Assembly: GCA_944358665.1 (NCBI GenBank)
Contig: CALVRP010000050.1
Span: 1 to 18,338 of the forward strand
Source: an uncultured Bacilli bacterium
Lineage (GTDB): Bacteria; Bacillota_I; Bacilli_A; RF39; UBA660
Length of the DNA stretch: 18,338 nt
Reading direction: 5' to 3'
Shown: piece by piece, positions 5,170 to 11,364 of the stretch
Layout of the letters: every line of letters begins with the position of its first letter
Numbering within the stretch: position 1 is the stretch's first letter
Made by a program: the position numbers and the translations under genes
Notes under the pieces: generated by a model
Told to the model about the DNA's origin: nothing
Databases searched by the model: none
The model's input: the letters and a program-made list of their open reading frames with translations, nothing else

Positions 5170-5879
5170 GATTCCACTCCTTTAGCCATTAACATAATTG
5201 TATCTAAATTATGGTCTTGTTTAATTAACAAGTTACCTTTTTTAGCTAAATCCAATATAGATAAAAAAGTTACCACAATATAATCTCTATTATATACTTC
5301 AAACAAATCTTCAAATTTTACCTTCTTTTTTATTTTTAAAGTATTAATAATTTCTACGCCTCTTTCATATACCGAATATTCTTTTCTAGTAACAACTGTA
5401 TTTAAAGGTTTTTCTAAAGCCTTTTTTTCATTAAACTTTTCTAAAGCCTTTAATAAATCCTCTAAAGTTATATCATCACTAATTTGGATATCTTCACTTC
5501 TAAATTCCTCGATTAAACTAGGATTTTTTGAAAAGGATTTACTTCGCATAATTTCTAAATCTTTAAAGGTTTCAGAAACTTCTTTATATTTTTGATATTC
5601 TACAAGCCTATCAATAAGTTCCTCTTTAAGATTTTCTTCTTCCTCTTCTTCATTTGGTAAAAGTTCTCTAGATTTTATTAAAGTTAGGTCAGCAGCCATG
5701 ACTAAATATTCACTACTAATATCTAAATTAAGCTCAGTCATTGCTTTAATATAGTCTAAATATTGCTCGGTAATTTCAGCAATATTAATATCGAAAATAT
5801 CTATATCATTTTGCTTTATCAAATGTAAAAGCAAATCTAACGGTCCCTCAAATTTATCAATTGTTATACTATAATTCAT
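5166..5879 (-). CDS. scpA: Segregation and condensation protein A (ScpA)
   Basis: A 237-residue kleisin subunit of the SMC condensin. The N-terminal signature FEGPLDLLLHLI (residues 9-20) and the following DIFDINIAEITEQYLDYI belong to the helical domain that binds the SMC neck. An acidic linker (EEEEEE, about residue 85) follows. The C-terminal winged helix (KVKFEDLFEVYNRDYIVVTFLSILDLAKKG) binds the SMC head. I start at the ATG at 5879 because GGTGGG lies just upstream and homology begins there; an upstream ATG at 5915 would precede the promoter. First gene of the scpA-scpB-tRNA unit. Confidence 0.95.
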   Translation of the reverse strand: MNYSITIDKFEGPLDLLLHLIKQNDIDIFDINIAEITEQYLDYIKAMTELNLDISSEYLVMAADLTLIKSRELLPNEEEEEENLKEELIDRLVEYQKYKEVSETFKDLEIMRSKSFSKNPSLIEEFRSEDIQISDDITLEDLLKALEKFNEKKALEKPLNTVVTRKEYSVYERGVEIINTLKIKKKVKFEDLFEVYNRDYIVVTFLSILDLAKKGNLLIKQDHNLDTIMLMAKGVES

Positions 5880-5894
5880 ATTCCCACCTTTACC

Positions 5895-5903
5895 ATTATA
5901 ACA
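5895..5903 (-). promoter_or_regulatory. Extended -10 promoter of scpA
   Basis: TG-T-TATAAT on the minus strand (TATAAT 5895-5900), without a recognisable -35. Predicted start about 5888, overlapping the Shine-Dalgarno at 5883-5890. Confidence 0.5.
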
Positions 5904-5917
5904 TATTTTTACCAATA

Positions 5918-5941
5918 GAAAAAGAAGCTATTTAGCTTCTT
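5918..5941 (-). terminator. Terminator of rny
   Basis: AAGAAGCTA-AA-TAGCTTCTT hairpin followed by UUUUUC on the minus strand. The rny stop codon (5928-5930) is inside the hairpin. Confidence 0.85.
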
Positions 5942-7481
5942 CAGTTGCTCTTGTTTCGCGAATAACAACGACTTTTATTGTTCCTGGATATTGTAAAGTA
6001 TTCTCAATTTTATTTTTAATCTCATGAGCCATTTTAACACTAGTTAAATCATCAACTTCATCTGGCTTAACAATTACTCTAAGTTCTCTTCCGGCTTGCA
6101 TTGCAAATACTTTTTCAACGCCAGGAATTTCTTTAGCAACGTTTTCTAAATCAGTAAGTCTTTGAATATAGTTTTCTAAAGAATCATTTCTTGCTCCTGG
6201 ACGAGATGCTGATAAAGTATCAGCAATCGCCACTAAAACTGAAATAATATTAGTTGGTTCAGTATCACCATGATGTGAAGCTATCGCATTAATAACTTCT
6301 TCACTTTCACCATATTTACGAGCAATATTGCCCCCAAGTTCAACATGGGTTCCTTCAACTTCATGATCAATCGCTTTACCAATGTCATGAAGTAATCCTG
6401 CTCTTTTAGCCAAGCTAACATTTTCACCAATTTCTGCAGCCATAAGTCCCGCTAAATTAGCAACTTCTAATGAATGATTTAAAACATTTTGACCATAACT
6501 AGTTCGATACTTTAGTTTACCCAAAAGCTCAACAATATGTGAATCCATTTTGGAAATACCAAGTTCAAATAAAGCACTATTTCCATATTCTAATATTTTA
6601 TTATTCATCTCTTCAACTGTTTTATCGTAAACCTCTTCTATCCTACCAGGATGGATACGACCATCTTTAATTAATGTTTCTAAAGTTTCTCTGGCGATTT
6701 CTCTTCGGTAAGGATCAAAACTTGATAAAACAATAGCCTCTGGTGTATCATCAATTATTAAATCAACACCAGTTACTGCTTCAATTGTTCTAATATTTCG
6801 TCCTTCACGTCCAATAATTCTTCCTTTCATCTCATCATTAGGTAACTGGGCAACCGTAACAGTTTGTTCCCCAGCAACATTAGCAGAATATCGTTGCATT
6901 GAAGAGACTAATAATTCTTTGGCTTTTTTATCCGCTTCTATTTTAGCTGTCATTTCTCTTTCTTTTATATATGAAGCAATTTCCATATCCATCATATCTT
7001 CTACTTTTTTCATAATAAGATTTCTTGCTTCTTTTTTTGAATAACCAGCAATTTTTTCGAGCAATTTTATCTGTTTATCTTTTGTTTCTTCCAGCTCCAC
7101 TTGCTGTTTTTGAATTTCTTTTTGTTCTTTTAATAAATTATCTTCTTTTGACTCTAGCATCTGCTCGCGATTTTGTAAAATTTGATCACGACGGTCCATA
7201 CTCTCTTCACGAGAAAGTAAACGAGCTTCGGAATCTTTTATTTCCTGTTTTTTTTCTTTTATTTCTTTTTCAGTTTCTATTCTTAATTTATGCACTTCTT
7301 CCTTAGCTTCTAAAATGCTATCTCTTTTTAATTTATCTGCTTCTTTTTTCGCATCATCTACTATTAAATTTGCCTTTTTAGTCGAAAAAAACAACTTAAT
7401 TTGGTTAAGTACAAGCATAATAGTAATGCCGACAAAAAGTCCTATTAAAACTAGCAAAATGGAGAAAATAGTACCATTCAT
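5928..7481 (-). CDS. rny: Ribonuclease Y
   Basis: A 517-residue membrane-anchored endoribonuclease that initiates mRNA decay. It has an N-terminal membrane helix (about 4-26), a long charged coiled coil (about 35-185) and a KH RNA-binding domain with MKGRIIGREGRNIRTIEAVTG. The HD phosphohydrolase domain contains NHSLEVANLAG, AGLLHDIGKAIDHE and AIASHHGD; the HD pair and other His residues are the metal ligands. Length and architecture match B. subtilis RNase Y. The ATG at 7481 follows GGAGG (7488-7492); an in-frame upstream start at 7553 would lie in the -35 of its own promoter. It is downstream of recA, as in Bacillus, but as a separate transcription unit. Confidence 0.96.
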   Translation of the reverse strand: MNGTIFSILLVLIGLFVGITIMLVLNQIKLFFSTKKANLIVDDAKKEADKLKRDSILEAKEEVHKLRIETEKEIKEKKQEIKDSEARLLSREESMDRRDQILQNREQMLESKEDNLLKEQKEIQKQQVELEETKDKQIKLLEKIAGYSKKEARNLIMKKVEDMMDMEIASYIKEREMTAKIEADKKAKELLVSSMQRYSANVAGEQTVTVAQLPNDEMKGRIIGREGRNIRTIEAVTGVDLIIDDTPEAIVLSSFDPYRREIARETLETLIKDGRIHPGRIEEVYDKTVEEMNNKILEYGNSALFELGISKMDSHIVELLGKLKYRTSYGQNVLNHSLEVANLAGLMAAEIGENVSLAKRAGLLHDIGKAIDHEVEGTHVELGGNIARKYGESEEVINAIASHHGDTEPTNIISVLVAIADTLSASRPGARNDSLENYIQRLTDLENVAKEIPGVEKVFAMQAGRELRVIVKPDEVDDLTSVKMAHEIKNKIENTLQYPGTIKVVVIRETRATEEAK

Positions 7482-7501
7482 TTTACTACCTCCATATTTT
7501 T

Positions 7502-7517
7502 GGTAAAATTTTTTACC
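7502..7517 (-). promoter_or_regulatory. 5'-terminal stem-loop in the rny leader
   Basis: GGTAAAA-AA-TTTTACC on the minus strand is a perfect 7-bp hairpin that begins at or next to the predicted transcription start (about 7518). Confidence 0.4.
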
Positions 7518-7524
7518 TATTTCT

Positions 7525-7553
7525 ATTGTAACTAGTAAAATAAAATTAGTCAA
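7525..7553 (-). promoter_or_regulatory. Promoter of rny
   Basis: TTGACT (7548-7553), 17-bp spacer, TACAAT (7525-7530) on the minus strand: close to the vegetative consensus. Confidence 0.75.
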
Positions 7554-7565
7554 GAATTACTTTTT

Positions 7566-7592
7566 AAAAAAAGATGCCTACTTAGCATCTTT
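7566..7592 (-). terminator. Terminator of recA
   Basis: AAAGATGC / GCATCTTT stem followed by seven U on the minus strand. The 5' arm encodes the last recA codons and the TAG stop (7578-7580) is in the loop. Confidence 0.88.
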
Positions 7593-8594
7593 ACTATTAA
7601 TTTTATAATATTCACGAATTTTATTTAAAATTTCTTCTTTTACTTTAGGATTGCTCTTCAAATATTCTTTAACATTTTCTTTACCTTGACCAATCTTCTC
7701 ACCATTGTAAGAATACCAAGCTCCAGCTTTTTCTAGAACATTAATTTCACTACCAAGATCAACGATTTCACCTTCTAATGAAATACCAGTTCCATACATA
7801 ATATCAATTTCACAAGTTTTAAATGGTGGAGCCATCTTATTTTTAACAACTTTTACTTTAGTTTTATTTCCGATAATATCAGATCCCATTTTAATTTGCT
7901 CACTACGTCTAATATCTAAGCGAATTGATGAATAAAATTTTAAAGCTCTTCCACCTGGTGTTACTTCAGGGTTTCCGAACATGACTCCAACTTTTTCTCG
8001 AAGTTGATTGATAAATATTGCTACAGTACCAGTCTTATTGATAATCCCCGCAAGTTTACGTAAGGCTTGGCTCATAAGTCTTGCTTGCAAGCCAACATGA
8101 GAATCTCCCATCTCTCCTTCAATTTCAGCCTGTGGAACTAAAGCTGCTACTGAATCAATAACAATAACACTAATTGCGCCACTTCTAACCAAAGCTTCAG
8201 CAATCTCTAAAGCTTGTTCTCCATTATCCGGTTGTGATAATAATAATTCATTAGTGTCAACACCAAGCCTCGCCGCATATTGTGGATCTAAAGAGTTTTC
8301 AGCATCAATAAAAGCAGCTTTACCACCTAATTTTTGAGCTTCAGCTATTGCATGCAAAGCAAATGTTGTTTTTCCACTTGATTCTGGGCCATATATTTCA
8401 ACAATACGCCCCTTAGGATAACCACCAATACCCAAAGCAATATCTAAAGAAATACTTCCACTTGGTATTACATCAATTTCTCTTTTTTCATTATCGCCTA
8501 AGCGCATAATTGAACCCTTTCCAAATTGTTTTTCTATATCAGATAATACTTGTTTTAAATTTTGATCTGTTTCTGTTTTCTTTGCCATTTTCAT
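7578..8594 (-). CDS. recA: Recombinase RecA
   Basis: A 338-residue RecA with all hallmark elements. EKQFGKGSIMRLG lies at the N-terminus, the Walker A is GPESSGKTT (residues 69-77), and FIDAENSLDP carries the catalytic Glu. The Walker B is VIVIDSVAALVP, the L1/L2 DNA-binding loops include MGDSHVGLQARLMSQALRKL, and FINQLREKVGVMFGNPE follows. RecA forms the ATP-dependent strand-exchange filament and triggers LexA self-cleavage. The long acidic tail of E. coli RecA is absent, as in many Bacillota. Two in-frame ATGs (8594 and 8588) share the Shine-Dalgarno region, and the second is equally plausible. It has its own SOS-type promoter; cinA, which separates pgsA and recA in Bacillus, is missing. 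Confidence 0.98.
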   Translation of the reverse strand: MKMAKKTETDQNLKQVLSDIEKQFGKGSIMRLGDNEKREIDVIPSGSISLDIALGIGGYPKGRIVEIYGPESSGKTTFALHAIAEAQKLGGKAAFIDAENSLDPQYAARLGVDTNELLLSQPDNGEQALEIAEALVRSGAISVIVIDSVAALVPQAEIEGEMGDSHVGLQARLMSQALRKLAGIINKTGTVAIFINQLREKVGVMFGNPEVTPGGRALKFYSSIRLDIRRSEQIKMGSDIIGNKTKVKVVKNKMAPPFKTCEIDIMYGTGISLEGEIVDLGSEINVLEKAGAWYSYNGEKIGQGKENVKEYLKSNPKVKEEILNKIREYYKINSKDAK

Positions 8595-8620
8595 TTTCCT
8601 TTCCTAACTCCTACAATAAC

Positions 8621-8649
8621 ATTGTATAGTAAAAAAAAAAGCTTGTCAA
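8621..8649 (-). promoter_or_regulatory. Promoter of recA
   Basis: TTGACA (8644-8649), 17-bp spacer, TACAAT (8621-8626) on the minus strand: a near-perfect vegetative promoter. Confidence 0.85.
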
Positions 8650-8658
8650 TACTTTTTG

Positions 8659-8672
8659 CGAACATTTGTTCA
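8659..8672 (-). promoter_or_regulatory. LexA (SOS) box upstream of recA
   Basis: TGAACAAATGTTCG on the minus strand contains the perfect GAAC-N4-GTTC palindrome of the Bacillus-type LexA (DinR) operator. It lies about 10 bp upstream of the recA -35, so recA is likely DNA-damage inducible. Confidence 0.88.
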
Positions 8673-8694
8673 AAAAAGAGAAATTATTTTTCTC
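8672..8694 (-). terminator. Terminator of the rodZ-pgsA unit
   Basis: GAGAAA-AATAA-TTTCTC stem-loop followed by TTTTTT on the minus strand. The pgsA stop (8684-8686) lies in the loop. The T-run abuts the LexA box of recA. Confidence 0.75.
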
Positions 8695-9286
8695 CTTTTT
8701 TGAATATATATTCTTTATTAAGACTATAATACTGAATACCAGATACTACTGATAATACAGCCGCTACAACTAATAGAAAATCCGCAATTCTCAAGTTCCA
8801 AAGTTCAAATGGCATATTATAGATTAAAGTAAGAATAATACCAATCATTAAACAAGCTGTTTTTACCTTACCAAGAGTAATCGCCGCTACTACCTTTCCG
8901 GCATTGCCAGCAGCCATCTTAATAGAGTTAACAATTGTATCTCTTAAAATTATGATTACTGGAATAATTGGATGAATAAATCCTTGTGCACATAAAATAA
9001 TTAATAATGAATTAACTAAAATCTTATCGGCAATCGCATCCATCATTTTACCAAAGTCCGTAATCATATTATATTTACGAGCTATATAACCATCAATAAA
9101 ATCAGTAATAGAAGCAAGCGCAAATAAAACAGCAGCAATTGGATATCTTATATCAATAACAATTGATTCATTAATAAATACTTGCGGAATTGTAATTCCC
9201 ATAGCTGAAAATGGAAATAATAAAATTAAAATAATAACAAAAGTTAAAAATATTCTAATCATAGTTAATTTGTTAGGTAAATTCAT
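8684..9286 (-). CDS. pgsA: CDP-diacylglycerol--glycerol-3-phosphate 3-phosphatidyltransferase
   Basis: A 200-residue integral membrane enzyme that makes phosphatidylglycerol-phosphate, the committed step to phosphatidylglycerol. The CDP-alcohol phosphotransferase signature is complete: D65-G66-x2-A69-R70-x8-G79-x3-D83-x3-D87 in DFIDGYIARKY...DFGKMMDAIADKI. The N-terminus LPNKLTMIRI is typical of PgsA, and several hydrophobic helices follow. AGGAGG precedes the ATG at 9286. It lies 8 bases after the RodZ-like gene and is co-transcribed with it, as in the ymfM-pgsA pair of Bacillus. Confidence 0.96.
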   Translation of the reverse strand: MNLPNKLTMIRIFLTFVIILILLFPFSAMGITIPQVFINESIVIDIRYPIAAVLFALASITDFIDGYIARKYNMITDFGKMMDAIADKILVNSLLIILCAQGFIHPIIPVIIILRDTIVNSIKMAAGNAGKVVAAITLGKVKTACLMIGIILTLIYNMPFELWNLRIADFLLVVAAVLSVVSGIQYYSLNKEYIFKKGEK

Positions 9287-9294
9287 AAATCCTC

Positions 9295-9762
9295 CTATTT
9301 GCTAGTTTCAACAATAGCACCTTCGACAAAATCATCTTCTTCATTATTTAAATTTATAACAATATAAGCAATTACTATAATTAAAACTATAATAACCCCA
9401 TAAATAACAAACGGAAGCCAAGATAATTTGGATTTGTATTCCATTGTATATGGAGATTTTATTGATTTTGTCTTGGTCTTGCCTTTTTTAGCATTTTTTA
9501 TATCATCTAAAGAAAGTTTTGAAGTATAATCAAATAAATATTCATTAAATTCATCCACTAAATCCTCTTTATCAAGACCTAGATATTTTGCATAATCACG
9601 AATGAAGTATTTTAGATAAAAAAGATCATTGAAAGCATCACTATTACCTTGCTCTAAATTTTCTATTTGTGAAGGCCTAATTTTTAAATCTTCGGCAGCT
9701 TCTTCAATAGAAACACCAATACTTTCTCGGGCTTCTTTTAACTTTTCACCGATTTCTTTCAT
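9295..9762 (-). CDS. RodZ/YmfM-like membrane protein with N-terminal helix-turn-helix
   Basis: A 155-residue protein with a Cro/C1-type HTH domain (about residues 1-65; GEKLKEARESIGVSIEEAAE, IRPSQIENLEQGN), a basic linker (93-111), one membrane helix (about 115-138) and a short acidic outer tail. This is the layout of RodZ, in which the HTH binds MreB and the protein links the elongation machinery to the membrane. The extracellular domain is much shorter than in E. coli RodZ. Location directly before pgsA matches Bacillus ymfM. The GGAG Shine-Dalgarno is right after the 3' end of the RNase P RNA, leaving no room for a clear promoter or terminator between them. Confidence 0.85.
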   Translation of the reverse strand: MKEIGEKLKEARESIGVSIEEAAEDLKIRPSQIENLEQGNSDAFNDLFYLKYFIRDYAKYLGLDKEDLVDEFNEYLFDYTSKLSLDDIKNAKKGKTKTKSIKSPYTMEYKSKLSWLPFVIYGVIIVLIIVIAYIVINLNNEEDDFVEGAIVETSK

Positions 9763-9783
9763 ACTCTTTCTCCTTTATAATCA

Positions 9784-10138
9784 AAATAATATTTTATAAG
9801 CCATATTCTGTTCCTATTACTAGGCGACAAACATTTATCTACCGCTTATGCGGTCCCATAGACAATTCTTGTTCTCGTCTATCGGGTTCCCCTACCATAA
9901 TTTGGGTTTCTTGCTTGCGGGGTTTACCGCGTTTCACTCTTTCATTTCTGAAAGCATCGTCACTGTGGCACTTTATCTTTCTAGCCATATTAAAAACTTA
10001 GGCATCAAAAGGCCGTTAGCTTAAAGCTACCATAGGTTATTTTTTCCCTATGCACAATCACTATAACCATCACAGGTTATGCAAGTATGGACTTTCCTCT
10101 ACATTATAGTAAATGCAGCGTTTGTCAAAATATTATTT
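9784..10138 (-). ncRNA. rnpB: RNase P RNA
   Basis: The catalytic RNA of RNase P, which matures tRNA 5' ends. On the minus strand the conserved GAGGAAAGTCC follows CGCTGCA near the 5' end. GAAACGCGGTAAACCCC and GGTAGGGGAACCCGA lie in the middle, with ACAGAATATGGCTTATA at the 3' end. P1 can be built from 12 perfect AT pairs between 10127-10138 and 9784-9795. P2 pairs GACAAAC (10120-10126) with GTTTGTC (9826-9832). The ends are inferred from P1, so they are good to a few bases. The 5' strand of P1 contains the gpsB stop codon, and the RodZ-like gene starts 22 bases beyond the 3' end; gpsB-rnpB adjacency is typical of Bacillota. Confidence 0.95.
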
Positions 10139-10456
10139 ATCTCCATAAACGATTTTCTCAAGGTTTGAAAGTCTTCTAAGTAGATCAGCGTTATTAATCT
10201 CCCCTGGTGATGAATCACGAACAACGTCTAATTTAGTCTTCAAACTACGAATATCTTGTTTTAAACGCATATTTTCTTCAACTAATTCTTTTTTATCACG
10301 ATCAAGTTCTCTAATCATCGAAATCATTTCTTCGTAATCACTAATAATCGTATCTAAAAACTTGTCAACTTCCTGTGGTCTATAACCTCTAGTATCAATT
10401 TTAAATTCTTTTTCCAAAATATCCTTTGGTGTTAGTAAAATTCTTTCCTGATACAT
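10133..10456 (-). CDS. gpsB: Cell division protein GpsB
   Basis: A 107-residue DivIVA-family protein. The N-terminal membrane-binding domain reads ILLTPKDILEKEFKIDTRGY and EVDKFLDTIISDYEEM. A coiled coil follows (about 37-75). The C-terminal segment DLLRRLSNLEKIVYG is the oligomerisation domain that distinguishes GpsB from DivIVA. GpsB coordinates septal and peripheral wall synthesis and binds class A PBPs, such as the PBP1A encoded nearby. The ATG at 10456 is chosen because homology and an AGGGG ribosome site begin there; the frame is open upstream to 10483. Its stop lies within the P1 helix of rnpB. Confidence 0.93.
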   Translation of the reverse strand: MYQERILLTPKDILEKEFKIDTRGYRPQEVDKFLDTIISDYEEMISMIRELDRDKKELVEENMRLKQDIRSLKTKLDVVRDSSPGEINNADLLRRLSNLEKIVYGDK

Positions 10457-10487
10457 GATTATCCCCTCTTTCTTTATAAACACCTAT

Positions 10488-10516
10488 ATTTTCTCAAAAA
10501 AAAAACATTTTGTCAA
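10488..10516 (-). promoter_or_regulatory. Promoter of gpsB (and probably rnpB)
   Basis: TTGACA (10511-10516), a 17-bp spacer containing ten T, and GAAAAT (10488-10493) with a TGA extension, on the minus strand. It is the only good promoter I see ahead of gpsB-rnpB-rodZ-pgsA. Confidence 0.55.
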
Positions 10517-10521
10517 TGTCA

Positions 10522-10617
10522 TTACTTTATATTCATTTTTTTATAAATACTTCGTTTCAAATCATTTATATCGTCAATAGTTTCTCTAAACATTTTATAA
10601 ATTATTTGTTTGTTCAT
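10522..10617 (-). CDS. Possible small protein (31 residues), unknown
   Basis: A short frame encoding a charged 31-residue peptide (MNKQIIYKMFRETIDDINDL then RSIYKKMNIK), probably one helix, preceded by GGTGAT five bases before the ATG. The frame stays open upstream to about 10719, but the upstream part has poor composition and no ribosome site. It ends just before the gpsB promoter. I do not recognise a family, and it could be a chance frame. Confidence 0.22.
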   Translation of the reverse strand: MNKQIIYKMFRETIDDINDLKRSIYKKMNIK

Positions 10618-10744
10618 TTTATCACCATTATTAATATAATCATTTCCCTTTATTTTTGCATTAGTTTCGACAATATTAGAAAAAATTAGAACCTTTTTGC
10701 ATTGACACATTATTAACACAAGTTTACAAAAAATAAATTTAGAC

Positions 10745-10773
10745 TGTTCAAATTATGTAAAATATAGTATAAT
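10745..10773 (+). promoter_or_regulatory. Promoter of recU-ponA
   Basis: TATAAT (10768-10773) with a weak -35 (TGTTCA, 10745-10750) at 17 bp. Leader of only about 10 bases before the ATG at 10789, with GTGGTG as ribosome site. The 10618-10744 stretch otherwise shows nothing I can name. Confidence 0.5.
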
Positions 10774-10788
10774 TATAGTGGTGTTAAT

Positions 10789-11364
10789 ATGAAATTAAGA
10801 TACAATTCATTTAATTATAATACATACGCTAATAGAGGTATGACTTTAGAACATGACATAGAAATGGCTAATGAATATTATCGCTATAATAATATTGGTG
10901 TCATCTATAAAAAACCTACACCAATTACTATTGCTAAAGTACATTATCCTTCTAGAAGCGAAGCTGTAATTAAAGAAGCTTATTTTAAAACACCTTCAAC
11001 AACTGATTATAATGGAATTTATCGCGGGAAATATATTGATTTTGAAGCAAAGGAAACAAAAAACAAAACATTATTTCCACTAAATAATATCCATAAACAT
11101 CAAATAAAACATTTAAAAAGCATTTTAAATCATGGTGGTATTGGTTTCTTAATCATAAGATTTTCTACTCTAAATAAAACATACTTATTACCAGCAGAAC
11201 GCTTATTAGAGTTTATAGAAAACAATGACCGAAAATCCATACCTCTAGATTTCTTTGAAAAAAATAGTTATTTAATTAAAGATAAATATAATCCCAGAGT
11301 AGATTATTTAGAAATCCTTGATAAATTGTATTTTGATGGAGGTAAAGATGAAAGAAAAAATTAG
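10789..11364 (+). CDS. recU: Holliday junction resolvase RecU
   Basis: A 191-residue RecU, the Mg-dependent nuclease that resolves Holliday junctions in Bacillota. Family blocks in order are YANRGMTLEHDIEMANEYY, KKPTPITIAKVHYP, AVIKEAYFKTPSTTDYNGIY, GKYIDFEAKETKNKTLFPL and NIHKHQIKHLKSILNHGGI. The D and E-x-K of the nuclease centre (DYNG, DFEAKET) are intact. Overlap with the downstream PBP gene by 17 bases and the recU-ponA order are as in Bacillus, where they are co-transcribed. It links recombination with cell-wall synthesis only by operon position. Confidence 0.96.
   Translation: MKLRYNSFNYNTYANRGMTLEHDIEMANEYYRYNNIGVIYKKPTPITIAKVHYPSRSEAVIKEAYFKTPSTTDYNGIYRGKYIDFEAKETKNKTLFPLNNIHKHQIKHLKSILNHGGIGFLIIRFSTLNKTYLLPAERLLEFIENNDRKSIPLDFFEKNSYLIKDKYNPRVDYLEILDKLYFDGGKDERKN

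Noticed and set aside
5600..5700. A-rich/T-rich and GAA-rich low-complexity stretches as regulatory repeats
   Set aside because: They encode the acidic linker of ScpA and are explained by codon composition.
5880..5915. Upstream ATG (5915) for scpA
   Set aside because: It precedes the extended -10 element; ScpA homology and the Shine-Dalgarno fit the ATG at 5879.
10098..10126. TTGACA with TATAAT 14 bp downstream on the minus strand, looking like an rnpB promoter
   Set aside because: Both elements are inside the RNA: the first overlaps the P2 helix strand (pairs with 9826-9832) and the second is in the P3 region ahead of GAGGAAAGTCC. Spacing of 14 bp is also too short.
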